Source of the DNA: Candidatus Thiodiazotropha sp.
GTDB lineage: Bacteria > Pseudomonadota > Gammaproteobacteria > Chromatiales > Chromatiaceae
DNA: 39,846 nt
Assembly: GCA_023838465.1 (NCBI GenBank)
Contig: JAIVEQ010000039.1
Location: 1 to 39,846, forward strand
Reading direction: 5' to 3'
The notes beneath the pieces are model-generated. The model saw only the letters and a program-made list of their open reading frames with translations, made no database searches and was not told the DNA's origin. Of this stretch, positions 17,310 to 26,167 are shown in pieces. Numbering within the stretch: the first letter of the stretch is position 1; every line of letters begins with the position of its first letter. The translations under genes and the position numbers were made by a program.

Positions 17310-18298
17310 AGCTGTTGAGACTCCCAAGTCATTAACAAGCGATTCAAGTCATGGGATGCCTGGTCTCTATTTAGCGCATTCTCAGAGTGCTGCAACTTTT
17401 CGATCAACTGGTGAATGCCGTTGATCAAGGGTTGCAAGCGCTCGCGCTCTTTCTGCTTATTATTCTGTCGTTGTACATTGTAGATTCGGCTATTCACAAC
17501 CTCTACCAGTAAGTTGAGGTTCTCTCGCCAACGTTGATAGCGACCCGTATGATGGACTGGCATATTGCGTATCAATACAGAAACCGATTCTGCATTGATC
17601 AGTGTACGATGACCCAAGTCGATAATCCGACCCTTTTCGTACATGTTCTCCATCATCTCCTGATCCAAGACCCCCACCTCGCCCGCATGGGAAAAGTAGT
17701 GACCGCTGGCAATCATCCTTACGATTACACGCAGCCCAAACCGCTCAAAGGTATCCAGCATCCGTTCTCCAAGTGTACGGACGTCATCACAGTCTAGGCT
17801 ATCGTCGATAAACCGAACCAGTACACTCAGTTCTGTACAAGCCGCCAGGGAGTCTTCCATCTCTTCCTGAGCCAGGCTGGATTGCTCTCTTGCGATCTCA
17901 AGATCATGGCGATTATTAAGGGCAATTCGAATCTTTACCAGCAACTCATCAACATCATAAGGCTTTGTAATATAGTCATCGGCACCAGCATGGTAGCCGG
18001 CAAGGCGTTCACTAAGCCGTGAAAGAGCCGATACAAAAATCACAGGGATCATGGATGCAGTGGGATCTGCTTTGATCATTCGACAGACGGTCAGACCATC
18101 CATCAACGGCATATCCACATCCAACAGGATCAAGTCGGGCGGATCGTGCTTTACCTGTTCGAGACAGGCCTGACCATTCGCAGCCAATGTCACCTGAAAG
18201 TTAAAACGTAATATCTGCTCAAGACTGGTCAGATTTGCCGGTTGATCATCAACAACCAGTATATGCGGCTGTGCAGCCTTTTCCGGATCGGTTACCAT
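17306..18298 (-). CDS. response regulator with an uncharacterised C-terminal domain
   Basis: The 330-residue protein starts with a receiver domain: acidic pair D17/D18 in ILVVDDQP, phosphoacceptor D60 in LILLDVDMPLMDG, and the conserved lysine in DDYITKPYD near residue 110. After a helical linker comes a domain of about 150 residues (TELSVLVRFIDDSLDCDDVRTLGERML...) that I do not recognise. It may be GAF-like in size, but has no DNA-binding helix-turn-helix, GGDEF, EAL or HD-GYP motif. The C-terminus is coiled-coil and Gln/Asn/Glu-rich. So the output is probably protein-protein. The ATG at 18298 is preceded by AGGAGG. The stop codon TAA lies in the target duplication of the adjacent MITE-like element. 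No cognate kinase is next to it. Confidence 0.87.
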   Translation of the reverse strand: MVTDPEKAAQPHILVVDDQPANLTSLEQILRFNFQVTLAANGQACLEQVKHDPPDLILLDVDMPLMDGLTVCRMIKADPTASMIPVIFVSALSRLSERLAGYHAGADDYITKPYDVDELLVKIRIALNNRHDLEIAREQSSLAQEEMEDSLAACTELSVLVRFIDDSLDCDDVRTLGERMLDTFERFGLRVIVRMIASGHYFSHAGEVGVLDQEMMENMYEKGRIIDLGHRTLINAESVSVLIRNMPVHHTGRYQRWRENLNLLVEVVNSRIYNVQRQNNKQKERERLQPLINGIHQLIEKLQHSENALNRDQASHDLNRLLMTWESQQL

Positions 18299-18379
18299 GT
18301 AGCTCCTCCTTGTGCAGCCCACTCAAAACACATTTATCTCACCTTCAAAGGCTTAAAAAACCGGGGTTTGACTTTATCC

Positions 18380-18397
18380 CTGAATCCGTGGATTCAG
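18380..18397. promoter_or_regulatory. perfect palindrome CTGAATCC-GT-GGATTCAG
   Basis: The eight-base arms are exact. It lies 82 bases upstream of the response-regulator start. A near-copy follows at 18520-18535. A dimeric regulator operator is the simplest reading. Confidence 0.45.
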
Positions 18398-18519
18398 AGC
18401 GGATATAGTGCGTAAGATATTCGTTTCCCAATAGAATCAATAATCTTAGCTTCACCCAATAGTTGATTGGGCATTCATTGAACCGCCTGGGAATCAATAG
18501 CTTGCGCGAGATGCTACCA

Positions 18520-18535
18520 TGAACCCATGGATTCA
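18520..18535. promoter_or_regulatory. second palindrome TGAACCC-AT-GGATTCA
   Basis: It matches the palindrome at 18380-18397 in TGAA-CC-x-TGGATTCA with one arm mismatch. The two centres are 139 bases apart, in the same divergent interval. Confidence 0.4.
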
Positions 18536-18689
18536 GATATGTAAACTCCGCTGATCCTGAGTGATTCACAGCAGATGCCTGAAAAAATAGTCTACCACTC
18601 TTTTCTCGATCTGGTATTGTTGACTGCAGTACCTTGTAATTAAGGCCAGTGGAAAATGATACCTCAACCAATTTGGACAGTAGACAGCG

Positions 18690-19397
18690 ATGGTTAAGAA
18701 TGTTTCCTTCAATGATGCCAGGGATGGAGTGGCAGATTGTTTGAAGTGCTCTTTGCGGGAGTCGGTCCTGTTTGCCAAGCTCAAGGATGAAGTCTTTGAG
18801 CAGTTACATGATCCTATCGATCAATACACACTTCCCGTAGGGTCAACGCTGTATCATACCGGTGACAAGGGAGAACGTATGTACACAGTGCGTTCAGGCA
18901 TCCTCAAGTTGGTTCAATACCTGCCAGATGGCAGTCAACGTATTGTACGTTTGATCCGTTCCACCGATATTACCGGACTAGAGTCGATCTTAGGCGAAAC
19001 CTACCAGCATGATGCTGTTGTCTTGCAAGAGACTGAGGTATGCGCATTACCTGTTCGTGTGGTGGAAAATCTAAGCAGGGAAAACCCAGCCCTCCATCGT
19101 GAACTTCTCAACCGATGGCAACGTGCATTGAATGAGGCGGATGCCTGGCTTACCGAGCTATCAACCGGTTCCGCCAAACAGCGCGTCGCTCGTCTGTTAC
19201 TGCGTCTTGTAAAGGATACCCAAGAGAGCCAGTGCAGCCTGTTTGCCAGGGAAGATATGGGTGCAATGCTGGGTATTACCACAGAGACCGCAAGCCGGAC
19301 CATTGCCGAGTTCAAACGACAAAGCCTCCTGGTCGAAACCACACCCAATCAATTCCTATTGGATATACCCAACCTTCAAAGAATCGCTGAAGATTGA
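18690..19397 (+). CDS. Crp/Fnr family regulator, FNR-type DNA-binding helix
   Basis: The 235-residue protein has an N-terminal cyclic-nucleotide-binding-like domain and a C-terminal winged helix. The recognition helix reads ITTETASRTIAEF, keeping the E-xx-SR residues that in E. coli FNR contact TTGAT half-sites. Cysteines C17 and C20 (ADCLKC) and C118 (TEVCALP) align with three of the four FNR cluster ligands, but the place of FNR Cys29 is a valine, so a standard [4Fe-4S] oxygen sensor is doubtful. It may sense redox by other means or hold another ligand. It is the first gene of an apparent three-gene unit with the small protein and the NifX-like gene downstream. No strong ribosome site precedes the ATG. 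Confidence 0.9.
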   Translation: MVKNVSFNDARDGVADCLKCSLRESVLFAKLKDEVFEQLHDPIDQYTLPVGSTLYHTGDKGERMYTVRSGILKLVQYLPDGSQRIVRLIRSTDITGLESILGETYQHDAVVLQETEVCALPVRVVENLSRENPALHRELLNRWQRALNEADAWLTELSTGSAKQRVARLLLRLVKDTQESQCSLFAREDMGAMLGITTETASRTIAEFKRQSLLVETTPNQFLLDIPNLQRIAED

Positions 19398-19487
19398 CCA
19401 TTCTCAATGCCTGAAAAACAGCCCAGGCATAACCTGCTCTCTGGATTGTAAATTCATCACCATACCAATGGTTCCTGGAGAAGCATC

Positions 19488-19943
19488 TTGAAACAGGTTG
19501 TCAGGGAAGTTGAGCTTCCGGTGTTCAGCATCGAAATGGATATTTCAGAATGCATATTCAACACAATCGAGGAGATTGTTGCATTTATTGAGGAGCAGGT
19601 TCAGACACATAAGGCGGCTAAATATATCGCCACATTCAATCATATGAAACACACTTGTGAGCTACCGGAAGGCAAAGTTGCAGAGGAGATAGTAGCTGCT
19701 TACAACATTGTGTTTTGCTTTGGCTTTACCCTGCAAGACCCTGAACAGTTGGCGACAAGGCCTCGCTCGATCGGCATTTGCCAATCAGACGGTTCGATCA
19801 CCCTCTCGTTTGTCGAGGCTCCAATGCCGGTAGCGAATGCACTGATGGAACAGTGGTCAAGATCCTTGCTGCAGGATAACTTGTCAGCGAATCAGCCTAT
19901 CAAAGGCACACCACAGCAAGCGTATTCACTGCCAAAACCATGA
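19488..19943 (+). CDS. conserved small protein, DUF6858-like (unknown function)
   Basis: The 151-residue protein appears soluble, without signal peptide or membrane span. It has a pattern of short conserved blocks: VELPVFSIEMDISECIFNTI, IATFNHMKHTCELPEG, NIVFCFGFTLQDPEQLATRPRSIGIC and LSFVEAPMPVANALMEQW. This resembles a family I recall as DUF6858, found in sulfur- and nitrogen-metabolising bacteria, but I could not verify it. The start is TTG at 19488, with GGAG eight bases upstream; no ATG or GTG fits better. Its stop overlaps the start of the NifX-like gene (ATGA), so the two are translationally coupled and probably act together. Cys residues at FNHMKHTC and VFCF could bind a metal or cluster; this is inference. 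Confidence 0.75.
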   Translation: MKQVVREVELPVFSIEMDISECIFNTIEEIVAFIEEQVQTHKAAKYIATFNHMKHTCELPEGKVAEEIVAAYNIVFCFGFTLQDPEQLATRPRSIGICQSDGSITLSFVEAPMPVANALMEQWSRSLLQDNLSANQPIKGTPQQAYSLPKP

Positions 19944-20317
19944 AAATTGCCGTCACCAGTCAAAACTTCCGAACCATTACACCCCATGCGGGAAAGTGCC
20001 GACGTTTCCTAATATTCCAACAGGACAGCACAGGCAAGGTCATTGAGATTGATCGATGGGATCTCCCAAAAGAGCTGTCCATGCACGAATTCAGCGGGGT
20101 GCAACACCCACTGTTTTCCGTTGATGTGCTAATCACTGCAGGTGCCGGTCAGGGATTTATCAATCGCATGGCCCAACAGGCTGTCAATGTCATGGTAACC
20201 GGCGAGGCTGATCCTTATAAAGCGGCAGAGGCTATTTATACTGGCAGACCACTGGCTGCGGCTGAAGCCGATAGCCATTCACACCCTCCCAATAAGCCTA
20301 TAATGCCCTCGCACTAG
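19940..20317 (+). CDS. NifX/NifB-C-like dinitrogenase iron-molybdenum cofactor domain protein
   Basis: This 125-residue protein is a single dinitrogenase FeMo-cofactor biosynthesis domain, the fold of NifX, NafY and archaeal MTH1175. The start MKIAVTSQNFRTITPHAGKCRRFLIF and the VDVLITAGAGQGFINRMAQQAVNVMVTGEADP segment are diagnostic. Such proteins bind iron-sulfur or iron-molybdenum clusters; many free-standing copies lie outside nitrogen-fixation loci and have no assigned role. No other nif gene is in the window. It overlaps the preceding small gene by ATGA. The tail after residue 105 is His/Ser/Pro-rich (DSHSHPPNKPIMPSH), which might aid metal binding. Confidence 0.87.
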   Translation: MKIAVTSQNFRTITPHAGKCRRFLIFQQDSTGKVIEIDRWDLPKELSMHEFSGVQHPLFSVDVLITAGAGQGFINRMAQQAVNVMVTGEADPYKAAEAIYTGRPLAAAEADSHSHPPNKPIMPSH

Positions 20318-20404
20318 TGTAACCAGTCGGTATCCAGAAACACACATGCAGAGTGGCAAGTGGCTGGTGACCCACTATGTCGTATTCAGCCGATGTATAT
20401 CCCT

Positions 20405-20896
20405 CTACATCTCCATTTCCAGATCATCGATTATCTTATCGACGCCGGCCTGAGCACATGCTTCATCAGTTTCGCCTGACGGTGCTCCACTAACACCAAC
20501 ACCACCCAGTAGTTGACCACCCGCCTGAACAGGTAGGCCGCCAGCAGACATCACCAATCCATCAATACGCCCGATGGGAGAATCAGCGCGATCTTTCAAT
20601 GCTGATGTTGGTGCATTAAAATTGACAGCTGTAAAGGCCTTCATTCGACTGATGGGCACAGTGATTTGAGCAGCGATGGTATCTCGCATTACCGCTTGTA
20701 CAGTGCCATCCCGATCCACCACGGTGACACCAATTTGTATCCCTTTTTTACGGCAGGCCTCAACAGCACCCAAGGCGATCTGATTGGCCGACTCCAACGA
20801 AAGACGCTTTAGTGAGACCGTGGGTGATGCTTCTTCAGCTATCGCACCCATCGAAAAGCCAAACACCAAGGCTGTGGTTATCATCAATCGCTTCAT
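20405..20896 (-). CDS. GlcG/HbpS family heme-binding-like protein, exported
   Basis: The 163-residue protein has a signal peptide (MKRLMITTALVFGFSMGAIA, cut after residue 20), then a GlcG/HbpS domain: VVDRDGTVQAVMRDTIAAQITVPISRMKAFTAVNF, then GGLPVQAGGQLLGGVGVSGAPSGETDEACAQAGVD. The family includes heme-degrading or heme-sensing extracellular proteins and many of unknown function; the GGxPV..GG..LGGVGVSG motif is the family hallmark. AGGAGGAGA precedes the ATG. It lies downstream of ispG on the same strand with a 68-base gap. The NifX-like operon converges on it from the other side. Heme binding here is a family-level guess. Confidence 0.88.
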   Translation of the reverse strand: MKRLMITTALVFGFSMGAIAEEASPTVSLKRLSLESANQIALGAVEACRKKGIQIGVTVVDRDGTVQAVMRDTIAAQITVPISRMKAFTAVNFNAPTSALKDRADSPIGRIDGLVMSAGGLPVQAGGQLLGGVGVSGAPSGETDEACAQAGVDKIIDDLEMEM

Positions 20897-20964
20897 TGTC
20901 TCCTCCTGACTTATTGTTTGTTGTCGATCCTATCCCATGTGCTTGGATCTTAGCAAAAACATCA

Positions 20965-22173
20965 TCAATAGTTATCTCGCACATAACTATCCACCAGTGC
21001 TATGAATTGCCGTGCGATATCATCACCCTTGAGCGTGACCACCTTCTCTCCATCCACATAGACCGGAGCCGATGGGGATTCACCTGTTCCCGGCAGGCTG
21101 ATGCCGATATTGGCCTGTTTACTCTCCCCGGGTCCATTGACGACGCACCCCATCACAGCGACTGACATGGATTCAACACCAGGATGATCCTTTTGCCACT
21201 CGGGCATCATACTACGTAGATGATTTTGTACATCTTTTGCCAGTTGTTGGAAATAGGTACTGGTGGTTCGTCCACACCCGGGACAGGCAACAACCATCGG
21301 AGTAAAAGCACGAATACCCATCGATTGCAGGAGTTCCTGAGCCACAATCACCTCTTGGGTCCTCGCTCCACCAGGTTCAGGTGTTAGTGAGATGCGTATT
21401 GTATCGCCTATACCCTCTTGCAGCAGTACCGCAAGTGCAGCACTTGAGGCAACGATGCCTTTGGATCCCATCCCCGCCTCAGTAAGACCTAGATGGAGTG
21501 CATAATCACACCTTTTTGCCAACTCCCTGTAGACACTAATCAACTCCTGGACACTGCTCATTTTGCATGAGAGTACGATTCGGTCAGCAGGGAGACCCAC
21601 TTCCATGGCGCGTTGTGCACTCTCCAGGGCCGACACCACCATCACCTCACGGATCATCTGATCTGAATCCAGGGGCGAGGTGGAACGGGCATTTTCATCC
21701 ATCAACCGGGTGACCAGCCCCTTGTCCAGACTGCCCCAATTGACACCAATCCTGACTGGTTTTTCACGACGGCAGGCTATTTCAATCATACTTGCAAACT
21801 GACTATCGCGTTTTTCTCCACTCCCCACATTGCCCGGATTGATACGATACTTGGCCAATGCCTCAGCACAGTCTGGAAAATCACTTAACAGACGATGACC
21901 ATTAAAATGGAAATCGCCGATTAGCGGCACATTCAACCCCACTTGTTCCAGACGGTCGCGGATCAATGGTACCGCTCTGGCAGCCGCCTCATTATTGACT
22001 GTGATACGGACCAGCTCCGATCCCGCTCCAGCCAGTGCGACGATCTGCTCACTGGTCGATACCACGTCGGCAGTGTCCGTATTAGTCATGGACTGCACGA
22101 CCACGGGAGCACCACCCCCAATCTGCACCCCGTTAACCAAAACACCACATGTTTTGTGTCTATTGATTGCCAC
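20965..22173 (-). CDS. ispG: 4-hydroxy-3-methylbut-2-enyl diphosphate synthase IspG
   Basis: This 402-residue protein is the penultimate enzyme of the methylerythritol phosphate route to isoprenoids. It converts MEcPP to HMBPP with a [4Fe-4S] cluster and flavodoxin or ferredoxin electrons. Family hallmarks are [24 protein letters not shown] near the N-terminus, RINPGNVGS, and the cluster cysteines in ACPGCGRTT and [14 protein letters not shown] chose a GTG at 22173 because similarity begins there and GAGG lies upstream. The frame is also open to a TTG at 22248, which would add 25 residues of hydrophobic, non-family sequence. The gene stands alone here; in many gammaproteobacteria it is near hisS and bamB, which are absent. 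Confidence 0.92.
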   Translation of the reverse strand: MAINRHKTCGVLVNGVQIGGGAPVVVQSMTNTDTADVVSTSEQIVALAGAGSELVRITVNNEAAARAVPLIRDRLEQVGLNVPLIGDFHFNGHRLLSDFPDCAEALAKYRINPGNVGSGEKRDSQFASMIEIACRREKPVRIGVNWGSLDKGLVTRLMDENARSTSPLDSDQMIREVMVVSALESAQRAMEVGLPADRIVLSCKMSSVQELISVYRELAKRCDYALHLGLTEAGMGSKGIVASSAALAVLLQEGIGDTIRISLTPEPGGARTQEVIVAQELLQSMGIRAFTPMVVACPGCGRTTSTYFQQLAKDVQNHLRSMMPEWQKDHPGVESMSVAVMGCVVNGPGESKQANIGISLPGTGESPSAPVYVDGEKVVTLKGDDIARQFIALVDSYVRDNY

Positions 22174-22475
22174 TATTCTAATTGCCTCGATTCGACCGCT
22201 TGGATAGGAAGGATACCAAAAGAGGTTGGGGCTGATTACCTTATTCAATGAATCAGGCCCACTCTCCCAGGCAATGGGTCAGAAATGATCAATAAACCTG
22301 TGACTATGGCTTATTCATCACAAAATATTTTTCGATTCTGACGATTTCATCGGCACTAGCAGAGAAAAAACCACATACAAGGTGAATTTTTCACGTCCAT
22401 TCAGACAATTGTTTCACTGATTGACAACACCTCATCACATAGTTTGATCATTCGGAACCACAAAGGAGAAGTGAC

Positions 22476-23780
22476 ATGGAGAATTCAATGAAATGCTGTC
22501 CCGAACTACCCGATGGAAAGAAGTGTGATTACCTGGATTTTGTTTATCGTCTCACCCATATAGCCACAGTCAGTGACAACAACCGTAATCATCGACTACC
22601 CGTAGAAGTCGCCCTGCACATTCGCTTGGAACGCTGTACAGGCCCCATGGAGCTAGGCAACCTCGTCTATAGCACGACCCTCCTGCCCGGTGAAAAAGTG
22701 CGTCTATTCAGTCTTGACCGGCGTTCCCGATTCACTTTCGACAGTGAAACTCAGCTCTCTTATCGCCATGAGCGGGTGGCTGAAGAGCAGTTTTATATGG
22801 ATTCAGTGGACCGCTTCATGTCGGATCTGGAATCTTCTGACCAAAGCGCTTCATCTTCAAATTCTTCAGGATCATCCTCCAACTCTGCCAGTGCCAGTGG
22901 CATCATCGAAAGCGTTTTCAGTGGCCCGTCGGTCAGTGTATCGGGGCAGTATAATGCGCAATCGACCCGCTCATTCCTGCGCGAACTCAATGTACATGCC
23001 GAATCATCGCATAATCGCTCGGTACAGATGACCCGCGAATCGAGTTCAGTCTCTATTGGCGAAGTATCCACCCGCCAACATGTTGAAGGAGAAAGTGAAA
23101 GCCATCTGGAGAGTAGCAGTCGGCTGTTTTCCAATCCCAATCAATGCCGGGCTGTAAGCTATATGTTTTATCAGGTGAACAAGGTTCAGACCGTTAAACT
23201 CACTATCCAGGCTATACGTACTCGAGTCATTGACCCTGTTGGGGATAGTTCAGTTGTCAATCGCCCTATATCAAGAGATCAACAACTGACCGCTATTCCC
23301 GCCGGAGTATTGGCCAACTCCAGCAAATTGCCTGAACTGCAGGCTGCCTACCATGCAACAGAACTACAGACGCCCCAATTAAGTAGCTTCCGACGTTTCA
23401 ATGTCTCCTCATTGAATGCGATAAATACCAATCAGGAACCTGTCAACCAGGAGATCAGCGCCAAAGCCCTGACAGCAGTACAGAGCGATCTGCAAAAAAA
23501 TGGCATCGTCGATGCAAATGGTAATGCCAGCAAACAGATCCGAGCTGAAATGGAGTTTGAATTCCGCACCAGCCTACCTACACCCGGAGTCGTGGTAAAA
23601 GGATGTCTTGATGATTGTCAGACTTGCGAACCTGCCCTGGAGGAGCGTATTAAAATCGAACTGGAGCACAAACATCTGCAAAATGAACTGCTGAAAAAAC
23701 AGATCGATTTACTGGACAAATCTCAAGAGTATCGCTGTTGTCCGGTTGCAGAGAGTGATAAAGCGGTCGATCCAGCGTGA
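22476..23780 (+). CDS. unrecognised 434-residue protein with Ser-rich centre and coiled-coil C-terminus
   Basis: I do not recognise this family with confidence. Residues 20-115 form a compact, well-ordered-looking domain with strands such as LPVEVALHIRLERC and GNLVYSTTLLPGEKVRLFSLDRRSRFTFDS. A low-complexity Ser/Asn/Gly segment covers about 120-142. Another domain (about 150-250) is Ser/Glu/His-rich and ends in AVSYMFYQVNKVQTVKLTIQAI. The last 60 residues hold a cysteine pair motif (CLDDCQTC), a predicted coiled coil of Glu/Lys/Leu and a final CC. N-terminal CC (7-8) and C17 are also present. There is no signal peptide or membrane span. AAAGGAG precedes the ATG. It is a single-gene unit ending at a strong bidirectional terminator. 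Confidence 0.85.
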   Translation: MENSMKCCPELPDGKKCDYLDFVYRLTHIATVSDNNRNHRLPVEVALHIRLERCTGPMELGNLVYSTTLLPGEKVRLFSLDRRSRFTFDSETQLSYRHERVAEEQFYMDSVDRFMSDLESSDQSASSSNSSGSSSNSASASGIIESVFSGPSVSVSGQYNAQSTRSFLRELNVHAESSHNRSVQMTRESSSVSIGEVSTRQHVEGESESHLESSSRLFSNPNQCRAVSYMFYQVNKVQTVKLTIQAIRTRVIDPVGDSSVVNRPISRDQQLTAIPAGVLANSSKLPELQAAYHATELQTPQLSSFRRFNVSSLNAINTNQEPVNQEISAKALTAVQSDLQKNGIVDANGNASKQIRAEMEFEFRTSLPTPGVVVKGCLDDCQTCEPALEERIKIELEHKHLQNELLKKQIDLLDKSQEYRCCPVAESDKAVDPA

Positions 23781-23817
23781 TGTAAAACCGTGAAACCAAC
23801 CAGTTTATAACTGGTAC

Positions 23818-23846
23818 AAAAAAGCCCGGCCATGGCCGGGCTTTTT
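23818..23846. terminator. strong bidirectional intrinsic terminator
   Basis: GCCCGGCC-AT-GGCCGGGC forms a long GC stem flanked by A-runs and T-runs, so it can end transcription in both directions. It sits between the convergent 434-residue protein gene and sqr. Confidence 0.92.
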
Positions 23847-23865
23847 AACTTTGGCAGCTACCGAT

Positions 23866-25134
<1,269 letters not shown>

Positions 25135-25173
25135 CTATCAAGACCTCCATCCTCTCCAAATAATTATAAGGTT

Positions 25174-25204
25174 GCGGTATAGCCAGGAGAGGTAGCCATA
25201 CCGC
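25174..25204 (-). promoter_or_regulatory. inverted repeat upstream of sqr
   Basis: GCGGTAT (25174-25180) pairs with ATACCGC (25198-25204), with a further GC/GC pair inside a mismatch. The 5' edge of the structure is 40-70 bases upstream of the sqr ATG, so it may be an operator or a leader hairpin. Confidence 0.35.
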
Positions 25205-25390
25205 GAATGTAAAAAACTGCGTAAGTGTATACCCAACTCACTGAAACATAAAACTATTTAAGTAATATGCGATGCACTAATATGCCAATTTTCTTTGCTC
25301 GATTGCTGGCTTAAACTGAGATTAGCTGGGGTTATATAGTGTGAAACAATAAAGCTAGCGCCGGTAAGACTGCCTGTCCAAAATGCCCTT

Positions 25391-26164
25391 TTACCCTTGC
25401 AGCTGATACCAGTTTGAGGCGGAATGCTGATTGGCGATCGAAAGCCGATCAATCAACGCCGGTATGCGTTGAGCAACTAGGTCTGTCACGAGGGCGGGTG
25501 AATTGTTCTTTTCGCTCAAATGTGAAGCCACTAGATACTCCAGGCGGGAAGTTTGCAATCTTTTCAGTAGTTCCACTGACTGGTGATTATTTAAGTGGCC
25601 ATGTGTACCACCAACCCTCGCTTGAAGACTGGGTGGATAAGGCCCTTTTGCTAACATTTGAGGGTCATGATTGAACTCAAGTATCAGGCTGTCGCACGCT
25701 TGAAGTATGCCAACGATATGTGGCGTTATGTAACCTGTATCCGTGAGCAGCCCCAGGGTTTGGTGACCAACTCGAAAAATAAACTGGCAGGGCTCTCTTG
25801 AATCGTGAGGTACTGGATAGGGTGCCACCGACAGATCACCGATCGACCACCATCCAGCATGGCAATCGATCTGATGCAGGGTTGGCAGTTTGCCATAGTT
25901 GGCTCCCTGAAAGGTGCCTGGTGTCATCCACACGGGCAACCCATAGCGTCTCGCCATTGCCCCAATGCCCTGCACATGATCGCTATGCTCATGGGTAACC
26001 AGGATGCCTGTCAGGGAATCGGGATCCACTCCCAACCCTGTAAGACGATGTTCTACCTCACGCGCAGAAAACCCACAATCGACTAACACTCTGACTGTAG
26101 CGGTCTCAATCAGAAGTGAGTTTCCCCGGCTACCGCTCCCAAGCAAGGCGAACCGTAATGGCAC
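25391..26164 (-). CDS. MBL-fold metallo-hydrolase (YycJ/WalJ-like)
   Basis: The 257-residue protein is a metallo-beta-lactamase-fold hydrolase. It starts MPLRFALLGSGSRGNSLLIE and holds the metal site THEHSDH (His58, His60, Asp62, His63). Further metal ligands are probably in VPHDSREP and DTGYITPHI. The opening SGSRGNS is the hallmark of the WalJ/YycJ group, which includes nucleases or phosphodiesterases; the substrate here is unknown. The start codon is GTG at 26164, only three bases after the bamC stop, so it is coupled to bamC. No other ribosome site is visible. Confidence 0.87.
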   Translation of the reverse strand: MPLRFALLGSGSRGNSLLIETATVRVLVDCGFSAREVEHRLTGLGVDPDSLTGILVTHEHSDHVQGIGAMARRYGLPVWMTPGTFQGANYGKLPTLHQIDCHAGWWSIGDLSVAPYPVPHDSREPCQFIFRVGHQTLGLLTDTGYITPHIVGILQACDSLILEFNHDPQMLAKGPYPPSLQARVGGTHGHLNNHQSVELLKRLQTSRLEYLVASHLSEKNNSPALVTDLVAQRIPALIDRLSIANQHSASNWYQLQG

Positions 26165-26167
26165 TGT

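Larger units (their letters stand above)
18299..18689. other. divergent intergenic region with two related palindromes
   Basis: This interval separates the response regulator (minus) from the FNR-type regulator (plus). It holds no gene. It contains two copies of a palindrome (18380-18397 and 18520-18535), described separately, and A/T-rich stretches that could hold promoters for both genes. Confidence 0.6.

Noticed and set aside
18236..18256. FNR-box-like TTGATCATCAA
   Set aside because: It is within the response-regulator coding sequence and has a one-base rather than four-base centre.
22174..22248. IspG N-terminal extension from TTG 22248
   Set aside because: The 25 extra residues do not match the family, and GTG at 22173 gives the usual start of similarity.
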